A stretch of 59,276 nucleotides of DNA from Thalassobacillus sp. CUG 92003 (GCF_013618635.1 NZ_JABLSJ010000019.1:1-59276); one strand, 5' to 3'; positions 8,909 through 20,353 are shown, numbered from the stretch's first letter. Made by a program: numbers and translations. Notes: a model not told the origin generated them from the sequence alone.

Positions 8909-10336
8909 ATGAAGCACATTCAAAATCGAACCCCGTTGTACGATGCCCTGGTCCATTTTAGAGCCCAGCGACCCGAATCTTATCATGTGCCAGGTCACAA
9001 ACATGGGCAGGTGTTTGCCAATGTTGGAGCCGGGGATTTTCAGACCATTTTATCGTTGGATGTCACCGAATTACCGGGTCTGGATGATTTGCATGCTCCG
9101 CAAGACGTGATCAAGGAAGCGGAAGGACTTGCATCGTCTTTCTTTTCGAGTGACCACACTTTTTTCCTTGTAGGTGGAAGCACGGCGGGAAATTTGGCGA
9201 TGGTGTTGGCGGCTTGCGTTCCAGGGGATGTTATCATCGTTCAACGGAATTGTCATAAATCCGTGATGAACGCGATGGAGTTGGCAGGAGCTAAGCCCGT
9301 TTTTTTGGCACCGGAATACGAATTGGAAACGGGGCGTTATAGTAAAGTCACTGTTTCTGCTGTCCGTAGGGCACTCGCTCGTTACCCTGAAGCTAAGGCC
9401 GTCGTTTTGACGTATCCTGATTACTTCGGGCGGACGTATGACTTGAAAACCATCATCGACGAGGTGCATCAATCTGAAATCCCAGTGTTGGTAGATGAGG
9501 CGCATGGCGTTCATTTTCATCTGGGTGCTCCGTTTCCTGCGCCCGCGTTAAAATTAGGGGCTGATGCGGTCGTTCAGTCTGCGCATAAAATGGCGCCTGC
9601 GATGACGATGGCTTCCTATTTACATATTCAGTCCGACTACGTGGACAAGCAGCAAGTGGCTTCTTACTTGCGCATGGTCCAGTCGAGCAGCCCCTCCTAC
9701 CCATTACTCGTAAGCCTTGACTTAGCTCGCTATTATTTGGCCAATATGTCCGAGAGCGAACGGGAAAATTGGCAGGAGGGCATGCATAACGTGCGGATCT
9801 GTTGGAAGAATAGTCCATATTGGGATGTGCTGCCGTTATCAAAACATGATGATCCCATGAAGCTGACCCTTTCAGCAGCGAGTGGGGTGACAGGTTTTCA
9901 AATTGCCAATGCCTTGGAGGCGGAAGGGCTTTACCCCGAAATGGCTACTCAGGATCAGGTGCTGCTTATCCTGGGACTGGAATTGGATGCTGAAAATTCC
10001 CATCTTGAAGAAATCATAGGCAATGTGAATCACCAATTAAAAAACAGTCCCGCAAATGCTACAATAAAGAGCAGGTCGATTCCCTTTCCTCACATGCAAG
10101 AATTGGATATGGCCTACGCAGAAATGAAGCAAAAGAAGAGCACCTTCCAAGCGTGGAGTAAGGCCATAGGGTGTATTGCAGCACAGCCCGTTATTCCGTA
10201 TCCTCCCGGTATCCCGATTGTGGTGAAAGGAGAACGGATCACACATGAGCATGCAGCTCAGGTCAGCGCTCTGCTGGGAAGCGGGACGAACTTTCAAGAC
10301 GCTGCCATTCAGGAAGGCATTCACGTATATACATAG
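8909..10336 (+). CDS. yaaO: Orn/Lys/Arg decarboxylase-family PLP protein YaaO
   Basis: This 475-residue PLP enzyme of the Orn/Lys/Arg decarboxylase major-domain family corresponds to B. subtilis YaaO. Signatures are the N-terminal YHVPGHKHGQVF, the FLVGGSTAGNLAM cofactor region, VLVDEAHGVHFHLG and the PLP-lysine motif SAHKMAPAMTM. The real substrate of YaaO proteins is not established. Start: ATG 8909 has GAGGGGG 6 bases upstream, better than the in-frame ATG at 8888. tmk follows after 22 bases, so they are probably cotranscribed. Confidence 0.88.
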   Translation: MKHIQNRTPLYDALVHFRAQRPESYHVPGHKHGQVFANVGAGDFQTILSLDVTELPGLDDLHAPQDVIKEAEGLASSFFSSDHTFFLVGGSTAGNLAMVLAACVPGDVIIVQRNCHKSVMNAMELAGAKPVFLAPEYELETGRYSKVTVSAVRRALARYPEAKAVVLTYPDYFGRTYDLKTIIDEVHQSEIPVLVDEAHGVHFHLGAPFPAPALKLGADAVVQSAHKMAPAMTMASYLHIQSDYVDKQQVASYLRMVQSSSPSYPLLVSLDLARYYLANMSESERENWQEGMHNVRICWKNSPYWDVLPLSKHDDPMKLTLSAASGVTGFQIANALEAEGLYPEMATQDQVLLILGLELDAENSHLEEIIGNVNHQLKNSPANATIKSRSIPFPHMQELDMAYAEMKQKKSTFQAWSKAIGCIAAQPVIPYPPGIPIVVKGERITHEHAAQVSALLGSGTNFQDAAIQEGIHVYT

Positions 10337-10358
10337 TAAAGCATAAAGGAGAATGGAT

Positions 10359-11000
10359 GTGAGCGGATTATTTATTACGTTTGAAGGCGGTGAAGGGGCT
10401 GGGAAAACCTCGATGTTAAAGGCATTGCAGCATCGTTTAACCGAGGAAGGCTACCCTGTATTAGCAACCCGAGAGCCAGGAGGCATCGAGATAGCTGAAA
10501 AAATCCGCCATATTGTCTTGAATCCGGAACATAAATCAATGGATGCGCGTACTGAAGCGCTGCTATACGCGGCAGCCAGACGTCAGCATTTGGTGGAGAA
10601 AATCATACCCGCATTGGAAAAAGGCCAAATCGTCTTATGCGACCGCTTCGTAGACAGCAGTCTCGTTTACCAGGGGTATGCGCGCGGTCTTGGCTTAGAT
10701 GAAGTGTTTAAGATTAATGAATTTGCAATAGAAGGCTGCATGCCGGATTTGACGTTATTTTTTGATATTAACCCGGAAGACGGGCTTGAGCGTATTAGTG
10801 CAAATAAAGGCCGAGAACAGAATCGACTGGACTTAGAGCATCTCGATTTTCACAAGAAAGTCTATGAGGCTTATCAAAAATTGATTGAACGTTTTCCTGA
10901 GCGGATTCAAGTGATCGATGCTTCTGCACCGATTGAGCAGGTTGAAACATCAGCTTATCAAGTACTGACAGCACGCATGGATGAATTCATGCATGAGTAA
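10359..11000 (+). CDS. tmk: Thymidylate kinase
   Basis: This 213-residue kinase phosphorylates dTMP to dTDP with ATP for DNA synthesis. The P-loop GGEGAGKT spans residues 10-17; most relatives have Pro at the second position. The DRF motif is at 95-97 ([14 protein letters not shown]), and the lid region contains [13 protein letters not shown] 10359 is chosen: AAGGAG ends 7 bases before it, whereas the in-frame ATG at 10353 is only one base from it. The resulting [10 protein letters not shown] matches the B. subtilis start. It lies upstream of darA as in B. subtilis. Confidence 0.97.
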   Translation: MSGLFITFEGGEGAGKTSMLKALQHRLTEEGYPVLATREPGGIEIAEKIRHIVLNPEHKSMDARTEALLYAAARRQHLVEKIIPALEKGQIVLCDRFVDSSLVYQGYARGLGLDEVFKINEFAIEGCMPDLTLFFDINPEDGLERISANKGREQNRLDLEHLDFHKKVYEAYQKLIERFPERIQVIDASAPIEQVETSAYQVLTARMDEFMHE

Positions 11001-11036
11001 AGCAAGAAAAATCTGTTATAATAGAAGAAACAATAA

Positions 11037-11381
<345 letters not shown>

Positions 11382-11648
11382 ACTCTGTTAAACATTATGG
11401 TTGATTTATTATAGAACGTTATGAAATGCACGGTCGTTTATTTGTAGAGGTCGATATTGAAATTGAAAAACCGTTTGGGCGTTCAGGCAAGCCTCTTATC
11501 GTTTCCCCTAACCTTTGCCCTATAAGGGTTCTGGAAACCATATAGGTCTGATTCTGTTCTACGATGGAGAGTCACGTATCGCATTATTGGTGCGATTCAG
11601 ACGTCGTATACTTTCTCTTATAGAAGGTCTGTTTATCCCAATATAGAT
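11382..11648. other. Intergenic darA-yaaR, left part
   Basis: There is no gene. It holds one hairpin (CCTATA...TATAGG with GGTT/AACC inside, 11519-11546) and a frame fragment reading GRLFVEVDIEIEKPFGRSGK near 11430-11490. That fragment has no start codon or RBS and is soon closed by stops. It might be a decayed gene end; I do not recognise it. Confidence 0.4.
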
Positions 11649-11975
11649 GGGTTGGCTGGGAAATGACGAGACTCCCATCTGAAAGCGGAGGCGTCTTGGT
11701 CAGCGGCGTATGGACTGGACTGAGCTGGAGGAGATAAAGGAAACACGAAGAACACCGTGATTCGATGTTGACTTATCGTACAGAAGCGAGGGAAGTCTCA
11801 CTAGCCGCTAGACGCCGGAGCTGGATAGATCAAATACGGCAGAGCTTCCATCCAGAAGACAAATTCCCAGTTAATTAGCGGGAGAAGGGGCCTGGCAAGA
11901 CCCCACAGGGCGTGAAACGACCTAGGAGGCTTGCCAATTCCCCCGCAGGAAAGCGAGTTATTTCCCAGCCAACCC
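11649..11975. repeat. 327-bp composite inverted-repeat element
   Basis: Perfect 16-bp terminal inverted repeats bound the element: GGGTTGGCTGGGAAAT (11649-11664) and ATTTCCCAGCCAACCC (11960-11975). Nested inside, GGCGTCT...AGCGGC (about 11690-11706) is inverted against GCCGCTAGACGCC (11804-11816). No ORF with an RBS exists in it. From memory, related sequences with CTCCGGCGTCTAG and GGGAAATGACGAGACTCC are dispersed between genes in many Bacillaceae. Fragments recur here at 28008-28039 and, inverted, at 42434-42466. Confidence 0.75.
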
Positions 11976-12104
11976 CAGTTCACATATCATAAAGGACATA
12001 AACGATCTCGCATTCTAGTCTCCTAAAATTGGGAATTTATATGAAAAACCACCCAAAGAATTAACAGAACCAAGTTTTAAGGAAGGCGGAGGGGGCGAAA
12101 AGCA

Positions 12105-12545
12105 GTGAAAATCAGCCAGGAAGTACGTACGCAAATGGAATCGGCTCAAAAACAGCCTAACGCACCTGCGAAAGGGAAGCAGAACTTTGATGCCCTTGTC
12201 CATTCTCAAAGTCGTCAAATGCAAGAAGAACAGCTGAATAAACTGATGCAGGACATCACGGCCCAAGGCGAACGCGTCCTGAGATCGCGATCGTTCCGTG
12301 ATTTAGCCAAATATAAACGCTTGATCAAAGGCTTCGTCGAGGAGTCTGTCCAATACGGCAAGAATCTGAAGCATTCCCATACATGGAATATGGAAGGGCA
12401 GAATCGCAAACTTACTATTGTGGAATCAGTCGACGATAAGCTGGAGGACTTAACAGAAGCTGTCATGGACCAGGAAAAAAAGTCCATCGACCTGTTGGGT
12501 ATCATGGGAGAAATCAAGGGTTTGCTTATTAATTTGTATAGTTAA
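12105..12545 (+). CDS. yaaR: YaaR family protein (DUF327)
   Basis: This 146-residue, highly charged, mostly helical protein corresponds to B. subtilis YaaR. Its conserved core includes RSRSFRDLAKYKRLIKGFVE and a region rich in lysine and acidic residues, ending IMGEIKGLLINLYS. Its function is not known. GTG 12105 is the start, with GGAGGGGG about 9 bases upstream. It lies 12 bases before holB, as in B. subtilis. Confidence 0.9.
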   Translation: MKISQEVRTQMESAQKQPNAPAKGKQNFDALVHSQSRQMQEEQLNKLMQDITAQGERVLRSRSFRDLAKYKRLIKGFVEESVQYGKNLKHSHTWNMEGQNRKLTIVESVDDKLEDLTEAVMDQEKKSIDLLGIMGEIKGLLINLYS

Positions 12546-12557
12546 GGGCGGAGAATC

Positions 12558-13544
12558 ATGCAAACGTGGACAGAGTTGAAAGAGATACAGCCGCTTGCCG
12601 GCCAAATGCTCGTCAATAGTTTTAAAAAGAACCGGATTTCCCATGCCTACCTTTTTCAAGGCCCTGAGGGGACGGGAAAGCGTGAAGCGAGCATATTGTT
12701 TACCAAGGGTCTTTTCTGTGAACAGCTCGATGGCGCCGAACCCTGTCACCAGTGTCGAAATTGCATCCGGATCGATTCAGGGAACCACCCCGATGTGCAT
12801 TGGATTGAACCAGACGGGCAATCCATCAAAAAAGAACAGATCCTTCATTTGCAAAAAGAATTTACGTATACCGGTATGGAGTCGAACCAGAAAGTCTATG
12901 TTGTCGTCGACGCTGATAAAATGACGACGAATGCATCGAACCGGTTACTGAAATTCTTAGAAGAACCGACACAACAAACGACAGCGATGCTGCTTACTGA
13001 AAATGGCCAGGCTTTACTCAATACGATTCGCTCCAGGTGTCAGCTGCTTGCTTTTCAACCGCTTCCACCCCATCGTCTTCAACAAAAGTTGAGTTCAGAA
13101 GGGGTCTCCGAATCAAACGCGCGACTGCTTTCAGCTTTGACGAATGATTTGACCGAAGCGCTTGATATGAATAAAGATGAGTGGTTTGCTAATGCTAGAA
13201 AACTAGTGATACAATTAATTGAAGTGCTTCAATCCAAGCCAAACGAAGTACTCCTATTCGTCAACCATCAGTGGATGCCTCATTTTAAAGAACGGGACCA
13301 AATGCAACAAGGTCTGGACCTTCTCGTGTTGTGGTTTCAGGATTTGATCAACCAGTTTGTAGGGCGTGAAGAGGAAGTCGTATTTGTTCAGGAGAGAGAG
13401 AAAAGAGAACAAGCTTCCATGCAATGGTCACGGCAGACAGCAACGGACCAGTTGTCCCATATTTTAGAGGCGAAACGAAAAATAAATCAGAATGTCCATC
13501 CCACGCTTGTGATGGAGCAACTTACTCTCTATTTGAAGAGGTGA
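12558..13544 (+). CDS. holB: DNA polymerase III delta' subunit
   Basis: This 328-residue AAA+ clamp-loader subunit opens and loads the beta clamp with tau/gamma and delta. It has the P-loop-like GPEGTGKREA (residues 35-44) and a zinc-finger cysteine set (C54, C63, C66, C69 in PCHQCRNC). It also has the LLKFLEEPTQQTTAMLLTEN segment and a sensor-like NTIRSRCQL motif. The normal neighbours yaaR and ricT flank it, with only 4 bases between its stop and ricT. Confidence 0.95.
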   Translation: MQTWTELKEIQPLAGQMLVNSFKKNRISHAYLFQGPEGTGKREASILFTKGLFCEQLDGAEPCHQCRNCIRIDSGNHPDVHWIEPDGQSIKKEQILHLQKEFTYTGMESNQKVYVVVDADKMTTNASNRLLKFLEEPTQQTTAMLLTENGQALLNTIRSRCQLLAFQPLPPHRLQQKLSSEGVSESNARLLSALTNDLTEALDMNKDEWFANARKLVIQLIEVLQSKPNEVLLFVNHQWMPHFKERDQMQQGLDLLVLWFQDLINQFVGREEEVVFVQEREKREQASMQWSRQTATDQLSHILEAKRKINQNVHPTLVMEQLTLYLKR

Positions 13545-13548
13545 TAAA

Positions 13549-14376
13549 GTGATCGAAGTGATCGGCGTCCGTTTTAAACAGGCTGGGAAGCTGTACTATT
13601 TTGATCCCGGCACGCTCCAATTGACGACGGACGATTACGTTATAGTAGAAACCGTACGTGGCATAGAATTCGGTAAAGTCTACATTTCCAATCGTCAGGT
13701 GGATGAAGAGGATATCATCCTTCCTTTGAAGAAAGTCATTCGCGTTGCGGATGATAAAGATAAATTGACGGTAGCTGAGAATCACGAGAAGTCCGAGGAA
13801 GCCTATAATGTATGTCAGGCTAAAATCAATGAACATAAATTGGACATGAAGTTAGTGGAAGTAGAATACACGTTTGACCGTAATAAGATCGTGTTTTACT
13901 TTACGGCTGATGGACGTGTCGATTTCCGTACCCTCGTCAAGGACTTAGCATCCATATTTAAGACCCGGATCGAACTGAGACAGATTGGTGTGCGTGATGA
14001 AGCCAAGATGCTAGGCGGTATTGGTCCTTGTGGGCGCATGCTTTGCTGTTCGACGTGGTTAGGCGATTTTGAACCCGTATCGATCAAAATGGCCAAAGAC
14101 CAGAATTTATCATTAAACCCTGCGAAAATATCAGGCTTGTGCGGCCGTTTAATGTGCTGCTTGAAATATGAAAATGATGAGTACGAAGAGGCGAAGAACG
14201 AACTTCCTGACTTGGGTAACGTGATAACCACATCGATTGGCGAAGGGAAAGTCGTCGGCTTGAACATGCTTGAACGTCTGGTACAAGTAGAATTCCCTGA
14301 TCGAGAAGGTATATTAGAGTACACCCTGTCAGAATTAATCGACGAAGGAGTCGTTTCTGTCGAAGCCACAGAATGA
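13549..14376 (+). CDS. ricT: RicT (YaaT), Y-complex subunit
   Basis: This 275-residue PSP1-family protein corresponds to YaaT/RicT. With RicA and RicF it forms the iron-sulphur Y-complex that aids RNase Y processing and the Spo0A phosphorelay. The cluster-binding cysteines are visible as C161, C166, C167 ([13 protein letters not shown]) and C198, C203, C204 ([13 protein letters not shown]). GTG 13549 is the start with GAGGTGATAA upstream. It overlaps no gene and precedes yabA. Confidence 0.95.
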   Translation: MIEVIGVRFKQAGKLYYFDPGTLQLTTDDYVIVETVRGIEFGKVYISNRQVDEEDIILPLKKVIRVADDKDKLTVAENHEKSEEAYNVCQAKINEHKLDMKLVEVEYTFDRNKIVFYFTADGRVDFRTLVKDLASIFKTRIELRQIGVRDEAKMLGGIGPCGRMLCCSTWLGDFEPVSIKMAKDQNLSLNPAKISGLCGRLMCCLKYENDEYEEAKNELPDLGNVITTSIGEGKVVGLNMLERLVQVEFPDREGILEYTLSELIDEGVVSVEATE

Positions 14377-14392
14377 TGAGGTGGAACCTGCC

Positions 14393-14737
14393 GTGAATAA
14401 GAAAGAAATCTTTGAACAAGTCTCGCATTTGGAAACACAAATTGGAGAGCTGTACCAGCAATTAGGTGATCTGAAAAAACAGCTTGCTTACCTCCTGGAG
14501 GAGAATCAACATTTATCGCTAGAAAATCATCACTTGCGAGAACGTTTGGATCATGACACGCAGGAGTCAGAAGCGGCTGAAGATGAGGGCAAAGGCACTC
14601 GAGCGGTGGTTGGAGAAGGCTACGACAACCTTGCGCGTTTATACGAAGAGGGGTTTCATATTTGCAATTTGCACTTTGGAAGCCCTCGTGATGAAGATTG
14701 CTTGTTTTGCCTATCGTTTTTAAACAAGAATAAATAA
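14393..14737 (+). CDS. yabA: Replication initiation control protein YabA
   Basis: This 114-residue protein binds DnaA and DnaN and limits re-initiation of replication. The N-terminal ~55 residues form a leucine-zipper coiled coil that tetramerises ([19 protein letters not shown]). The acidic linker is longer than in many relatives. The C-terminal zinc site uses H89, C91, C103 and C106 ([18 protein letters not shown]). GTG 14393 is chosen because GAGGTGG is 8 bases upstream; an in-frame GTG at 14381 sits within that RBS. Confidence 0.95.
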   Translation: MNKKEIFEQVSHLETQIGELYQQLGDLKKQLAYLLEENQHLSLENHHLRERLDHDTQESEAAEDEGKGTRAVVGEGYDNLARLYEEGFHICNLHFGSPRDEDCLFCLSFLNKNK

Positions 14738-14748
14738 CGTTATGTTAC

Positions 14749-14784
14749 GCCTTTCCTGCTTTCGAGGGAGGGCTCTCTTTTTAT
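14749..14784 (+). terminator. Terminator after yabA
   Basis: GCCTTTCC pairs with GGGAGGGC (two G-U pairs) around a 9-base loop, followed by TCTCTTTTTAT. Confidence 0.6.
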
Positions 14785-14824
14785 CTACACACGCGATTAG
14801 GAAAAATGGGAAAGGACAATCAAC

Positions 14825-15577
14825 ATGGTCGCTTTATATGGAGATGAACGGATAGATTACTTATTGGCTGAAGACAAACTGCGTATCATACAAAGCCCTT
14901 CCGCGTTCGCTTTTTCACTTGATGCCGTTTTATTAGCTAATTTTACATATGTACCGATCAAGAAAGGCCGTATTCTTGATTTATGCACCGGAAATGGTGT
15001 GATTCCACTCTTTTTATCGCGTCGTTCGTCTGTCAATATTACCGGGGTTGAACTGCAGGAAAGGCTGTATGACATGGCTGTTCGCAATGTGGAATTGAAC
15101 AGCCTTGGCGATCAGCTTTCCATGATCCACGGGGATGTGAAGAATATGCCGGATCAACTGGGACACGGTAAATTTGATCTCGTTACGTGCAACCCCCCTT
15201 ATTTTCCAACACCGAAGAAAAACGAACTGAACTTAAATGAATACGTGGCCATCGCCCGCCATGAAATCCACTGCTCCTTAGACGAAGTCATCAAGGCGTG
15301 CAGCCAATTGACCCGTCCTGGCGGCAAAGTGTCGATGGTGCATCGCCCTGGGAGGCTAGCGGAGATCATTGCTTTATTTCGCCAGTATAAAATCGAGCCG
15401 AAACGGATTCAGTTTGTGCATCCGAAGCGCAACCGCGAGGCGAATATTCTCTTGATCGAAGGGATTCGGGACGGGAAAGCCGATATGAAGATTCTTCCCC
15501 CCTTATACGCTTATACGGAAGATAACACCTATACCCCGGAAGTAAAGGAGATCTTGTATGGACACGATTCAACATAG
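14825..15577 (+). CDS. trmN6: tRNA1(Val) adenine-N6 methyltransferase family (YabB)
   Basis: This 250-residue SAM-dependent methyltransferase corresponds to B. subtilis YabB and E. coli TrmN6 (YfiC), which methylates A37 of tRNA-Val. The SAM motif I is [16 protein letters not shown] (about residues 50-65). The adenine-N6 motif is CNPPYF (in [12 protein letters not shown], about residue 123). The tRNA substrate is inferred from family. The 3' end overlaps yazA by 20 bases, so translation is coupled. Confidence 0.92.
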   Translation: MVALYGDERIDYLLAEDKLRIIQSPSAFAFSLDAVLLANFTYVPIKKGRILDLCTGNGVIPLFLSRRSSVNITGVELQERLYDMAVRNVELNSLGDQLSMIHGDVKNMPDQLGHGKFDLVTCNPPYFPTPKKNELNLNEYVAIARHEIHCSLDEVIKACSQLTRPGGKVSMVHRPGRLAEIIALFRQYKIEPKRIQFVHPKRNREANILLIEGIRDGKADMKILPPLYAYTEDNTYTPEVKEILYGHDST

Positions 15578-15830
15578 CGTTTATATATTGAGGTGCAGGG
15601 ACGGGTCCCTTTATACCGGTTATACGAATGACTTAGAGGCGCGGATTGATAAGCATGCGTCAGGGCGAGGGGCTAAATATACACGAGGAAGAGGCCCGTT
15701 TGAATTGGTCTATCACGAGACATTCGCAACCAAAACGGAAGCCCTGCAGCACGAGTTTGCCATCAAACAGCTTCCGAAATGGAAAAAGGAAGAGATTATC
15801 GCCAAACTCCAGGGGGTGGATGCCACATGA
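15558..15830 (+). CDS. yazA: GIY-YIG nuclease-superfamily protein YazA
   Basis: This 90-residue protein is a single GIY-YIG domain of the UPF0213/YhbQ group. The two signature strands are SVYILRC and [13 protein letters not shown], followed by the helix [14 protein letters not shown] and an E in [12 protein letters not shown]. Its cellular substrate is unknown. ATG 15558 has AAAGGAG upstream. Its stop overlaps the rsmI start. Confidence 0.92.
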   Translation: MDTIQHSVYILRCRDGSLYTGYTNDLEARIDKHASGRGAKYTRGRGPFELVYHETFATKTEALQHEFAIKQLPKWKKEEIIAKLQGVDAT

Positions 15831-16696
15831 AGATCCAAAAGAGTTTTGCTGAAGCCGCTGATACGGGGCGGTTATACCTCGTTCCAACTCCGATAGGGAA
15901 TTTGGAAGATATGACATTCCGTGCGGTAGCCTGTTTGAAAGAAGCGGATGTGATAGCGGCAGAAGACACACGTAATACTCGGAAATTACTGAATCACTTT
16001 GAAATTGATACCCCGATGCTCAGCTATCATGAGCACAATAAATACAATCGCGAAGCCCACATTCTTGATCGCCTCTCACAAGGAGAGCAAATCGCCCTGG
16101 TCAGTGATGCGGGCATGCCGGGGATATCGGACCCCGGCGCAGATATAGTCTCCGCTGCTATTGGAGCGGATTATCCGGTGATTGCCCTGCCGGGTGCGAA
16201 TGCTGTTTTGCCCGCTCTCGTCGGCTCAGGATTACTGACAGATACCTTCCAGTTTTACGGGTTTCTTCCGAGAAAAAAGAAGGATCGAACCGCTGAACTC
16301 GAAGGCTTGCAATCCGTGCCTGCTACACTCGTATTTTATGAATCCCCTCATCGGTTAAAAGAGATGCTTTCGGCTGTGAGGGATGTGTTTGGTAACCGAA
16401 ATGCGGCCATAGCCAGAGAGCTGACCAAACGGTACGAGGAATATATTCGAGGAACGCTGGAGGAGTTGGTAGCGTGGAGTCAAGACAACCAGCCTCGTGG
16501 AGAATTCTGTATCGTTGTGGAAGGCGGTGAGCCTCTTCCGGAAGCCGAGGCATGGTGGCAAGAGCTGACGCTGAAAGAACACGTCGAACGCTACATGGCT
16601 GAAGCGGAGATGAGCAGCAAACAAGCCATCAAGCAAACCGCACAGGACCGGGAGCTGCCAAAACGAGAAGTTTACCAGGCCTATCACATTGATTGA
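15827..16696 (+). CDS. rsmI: 16S rRNA C1402 2'-O-methyltransferase RsmI
   Basis: This 289-residue tetrapyrrole-methylase-fold enzyme uses SAM to methylate the ribose of C1402 in 16S rRNA. Motifs visible are LYLVPTPIGNLEDMTFRAV near residue 17, EDTRNTRKLLNHF, VSDAGMPGISDPGA and LPGANAVLPALVGSGL. ATG 15827 overlaps the yazA stop by 4 bases, with AGGGGGTGG upstream; a longer open frame lies inside yazA. The C-terminal helices (MAEAEMSSKQAIKQ) resemble B. subtilis YabC. Confidence 0.95.
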   Translation: MKIQKSFAEAADTGRLYLVPTPIGNLEDMTFRAVACLKEADVIAAEDTRNTRKLLNHFEIDTPMLSYHEHNKYNREAHILDRLSQGEQIALVSDAGMPGISDPGADIVSAAIGADYPVIALPGANAVLPALVGSGLLTDTFQFYGFLPRKKKDRTAELEGLQSVPATLVFYESPHRLKEMLSAVRDVFGNRNAAIARELTKRYEEYIRGTLEELVAWSQDNQPRGEFCIVVEGGEPLPEAEAWWQELTLKEHVERYMAEAEMSSKQAIKQTAQDRELPKREVYQAYHID

Positions 16697-16701
16697 ATAA
16701 T

Positions 16702-16743
16702 AAAAGCCCCTTATTGCCAGGTTGAGCAATAAGGGGCTTAAGT
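16702..16743. terminator. Bidirectional terminator between rsmI and abrB
   Basis: A 14-bp perfect stem (AAGCCCCTTATTGC / GCAATAAGGGGCTT) sits between the convergent genes. The T-run is better on the reverse strand (TTTTATT), so it serves abrB at least as well as rsmI. Confidence 0.85.
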
Positions 16744-16806
16744 TTATGAATTGTCCGGGGTATGACGTCCCGTGTGTGTTAAGTTAACCTGTCGTATTTT
16801 CTCTGT

Positions 16807-17082
16807 CTATTTTAAGTTGCTTTGAATTTCCTTTAGGAGCATCTGGGCTCCTTCTTGGCTGAGTACCATGTTTCCGTTAGCAAGTTTCATGTTATCTTCG
16901 GAAACTTCCCCCGTGATTTGGCACGTCATGTTGGGCTTGTACTTTTTTAGTACAATTCTGTCGTCGTCGACGTAAATCTCCAGTGCGTCCTTTTCATTGA
17001 TTCCTAGAGTACGGCGAAGTTCGATCGGTATGACAACACGACCGAGTTCATCCACCTTTCTTACGATACCTGTAGACTTCAT
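16807..17082 (-). CDS. abrB: Transition-state regulator AbrB
   Basis: This 91-residue DNA-binding regulator represses post-exponential genes in growing Bacillus. The N-terminal AbrB/MazE-type swapped-hairpin domain is clear: MKSTGIVRKVDELGRVVIPI, then ELRRTLGINEKDALEIYV. The C-terminal multimerisation part ends LLKEIQSNLK. It occupies the B. subtilis abrB position, reverse to its neighbours. Its promoter carries tandem Spo0A boxes just downstream of the predicted start, as in B. subtilis. Confidence 0.95.
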   Translation of the reverse strand: MKSTGIVRKVDELGRVVIPIELRRTLGINEKDALEIYVDDDRIVLKKYKPNMTCQITGEVSEDNMKLANGNMVLSQEGAQMLLKEIQSNLK

Positions 17083-17109
17083 GTTTACATTCTCCCCTCA
17101 CTCAAAAGT

Positions 17110-17169
17110 TTCGTCACACTTCGACATATGTTTCGTTTCTATAGTACCAACCATTCCCAGAAGTGTCAA
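17110..17169 (-). promoter_or_regulatory. abrB sigma-A promoter with tandem Spo0A boxes
   Basis: On the reverse strand TTGACA (complement of 17164-17169) and TACTAT (complement of 17141-17146) are exactly 17 bp apart. Two Spo0A boxes, TGTCGAA (complement of 17120-17126) and TGACGAA (complement of 17110-17116), lie in tandem three bases apart, about +8 to +24 from the predicted start. B. subtilis abrB has the same order of boxes at the same relative place, where phosphorylated Spo0A represses it. Confidence 0.85.
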
Positions 17170-17333
17170 TTCACTAAATTACCATTTTTATATATTGAGT
17201 GAATCTGAACGCGGTATATTTTTCCCTGATGTGGCAATGCTTTTCTAATATAAAGTTTAGGCAATGGAATTATTTTCAATGGAAAAAGAGCAACGAAATC
17301 TTTTCCCGTTTAGTGTACTAAATCATCAGGTTT

Positions 17334-17383
17334 TGTCGAAAAATATTTATATTTTGACAGGATAAGGTGCTGTTCGGTATATT
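17334..17383 (+). promoter_or_regulatory. metS promoter with upstream Spo0A-like box
   Basis: TTGACA (17354-17359) and TATATT (17378-17383) are 18 bp apart, giving a ~110-base leader to metS. A perfect TGTCGAA lies 13 bases upstream of the -35 (17334-17340). Further down, TTGGAA and TACAAT (around 17397-17427) could form a second promoter. No T-box is visible in the leader. A hairpin (ACAACC/GGTTGT, about 17452-17474) lies shortly before the RBS. Confidence 0.6.
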
Positions 17384-17418
17384 TTGGTGTTAGGATTGGA
17401 AAATCAGGACGTAAATAG

Positions 17419-19461
<2,043 letters not shown>

Positions 19462-19467
19462 AGCCAT

Positions 19468-19502
19468 AAAAAGGGAAGCTCTCACTAAGCTTCCCTTTTT
19501 AT
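19468..19502 (+). terminator. metS terminator
   Basis: AAAAAGGGAAGC pairs with GCTTCCCTTTTT around a 9-base loop. The T-tract is built into the descending stem. Confidence 0.9.
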
Positions 19503-19540
19503 CCGTTCATCACATATTTTGAAAAAGGTGGTTTTACGTT

Positions 19541-20311
19541 ATGTTATTTGACACGCACGTACACTTGAACGCCGATCAGTTTGATGAGGACCGCGAGGAA
19601 ACCATCCAACGTGCCGAAGAGGCCGGCGTTACTTATATGACCGTGGTAGGGTTTGACCGCAAAACGATCCCATTAGCCATTGAAATTGCCGAGACCCATG
19701 AGCATATCTATGCTGCGGTGGGCTGGCATCCCGTTGATGCCGTGGATATGACGGATGAGGAGCTTGACTGGATTGAAGAGTTGTCGGCTCACCCGAAAGT
19801 CGTCGCAATCGGCGAAATGGGGTTGGACTATCATTGGGATAAATCCCCGGCAGATGTGCAAAAGACAGTATTCAAAAAGCAAATACGACTAGCCAAGAAA
19901 GTGAACATGCCGATTATTATTCATAATCGTGATGCGACAGAAGATATCGTAGAGGTTTTGAAAGAAGAAAACGCTGAAGAAATCGGCGGCATTATGCACT
20001 GCTACAACGGCCCCGTAGAAATTGCTGAAGAATGTGTCAAAATGAATTTCATGATCTCACTCGGTGGTCCGGTGACGTTCAAGAATGCTAAACAACCTAA
20101 AGACGTTGCAGCAGCAATCGACCTTGATCACTTGTTGGTCGAAACGGATTGTCCTTTTTTGGCGCCCCATCCTAATCGGGGGAAACGCAATGAGCCTGCT
20201 TACGTAACGCTGGTTGCTGAAAAAGTCGCAGAAATCAAAGGACTATCGTATGAAGAAGTGAGTGAAAAAACTATGTCAAATGCCTTGGATTTTTTCGGCA
20301 TCAACCGCTAA
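19541..20311 (+). CDS. tatD: TatD-family metal-dependent DNase (YabD)
   Basis: This 256-residue TIM-barrel metallohydrolase belongs to the TatD family. The metal-binding first motif is FDTHVHLN (residues 3-10). Further family motifs are IGEMGLDYHWD, IIHNRDATEDI, IMHCYNG and the C-terminal VETDCPFLAPHPNRGKRNEP. TatD proteins act as magnesium-dependent 3'-5' exonucleases. ATG 19541 lies behind AAGGTGG. It corresponds to B. subtilis yabD between metS and yabE. Confidence 0.93.
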   Translation: MLFDTHVHLNADQFDEDREETIQRAEEAGVTYMTVVGFDRKTIPLAIEIAETHEHIYAAVGWHPVDAVDMTDEELDWIEELSAHPKVVAIGEMGLDYHWDKSPADVQKTVFKKQIRLAKKVNMPIIIHNRDATEDIVEVLKEENAEEIGGIMHCYNGPVEIAEECVKMNFMISLGGPVTFKNAKQPKDVAAAIDLDHLLVETDCPFLAPHPNRGKRNEPAYVTLVAEKVAEIKGLSYEEVSEKTMSNALDFFGINR

Positions 20312-20353
20312 TTTTCGCTAAAAGAGGGTCTTTTCTACCCGTTTGTAATACTT

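Noticed and set aside
11382-12104. OLE RNA or another known large ncRNA between darA and yaaR
   Set aside because: The terminal inverted repeats and dispersed fragments look like a repeat element. I saw no conserved OLE segments and no neighbouring OLE-associated protein gene.
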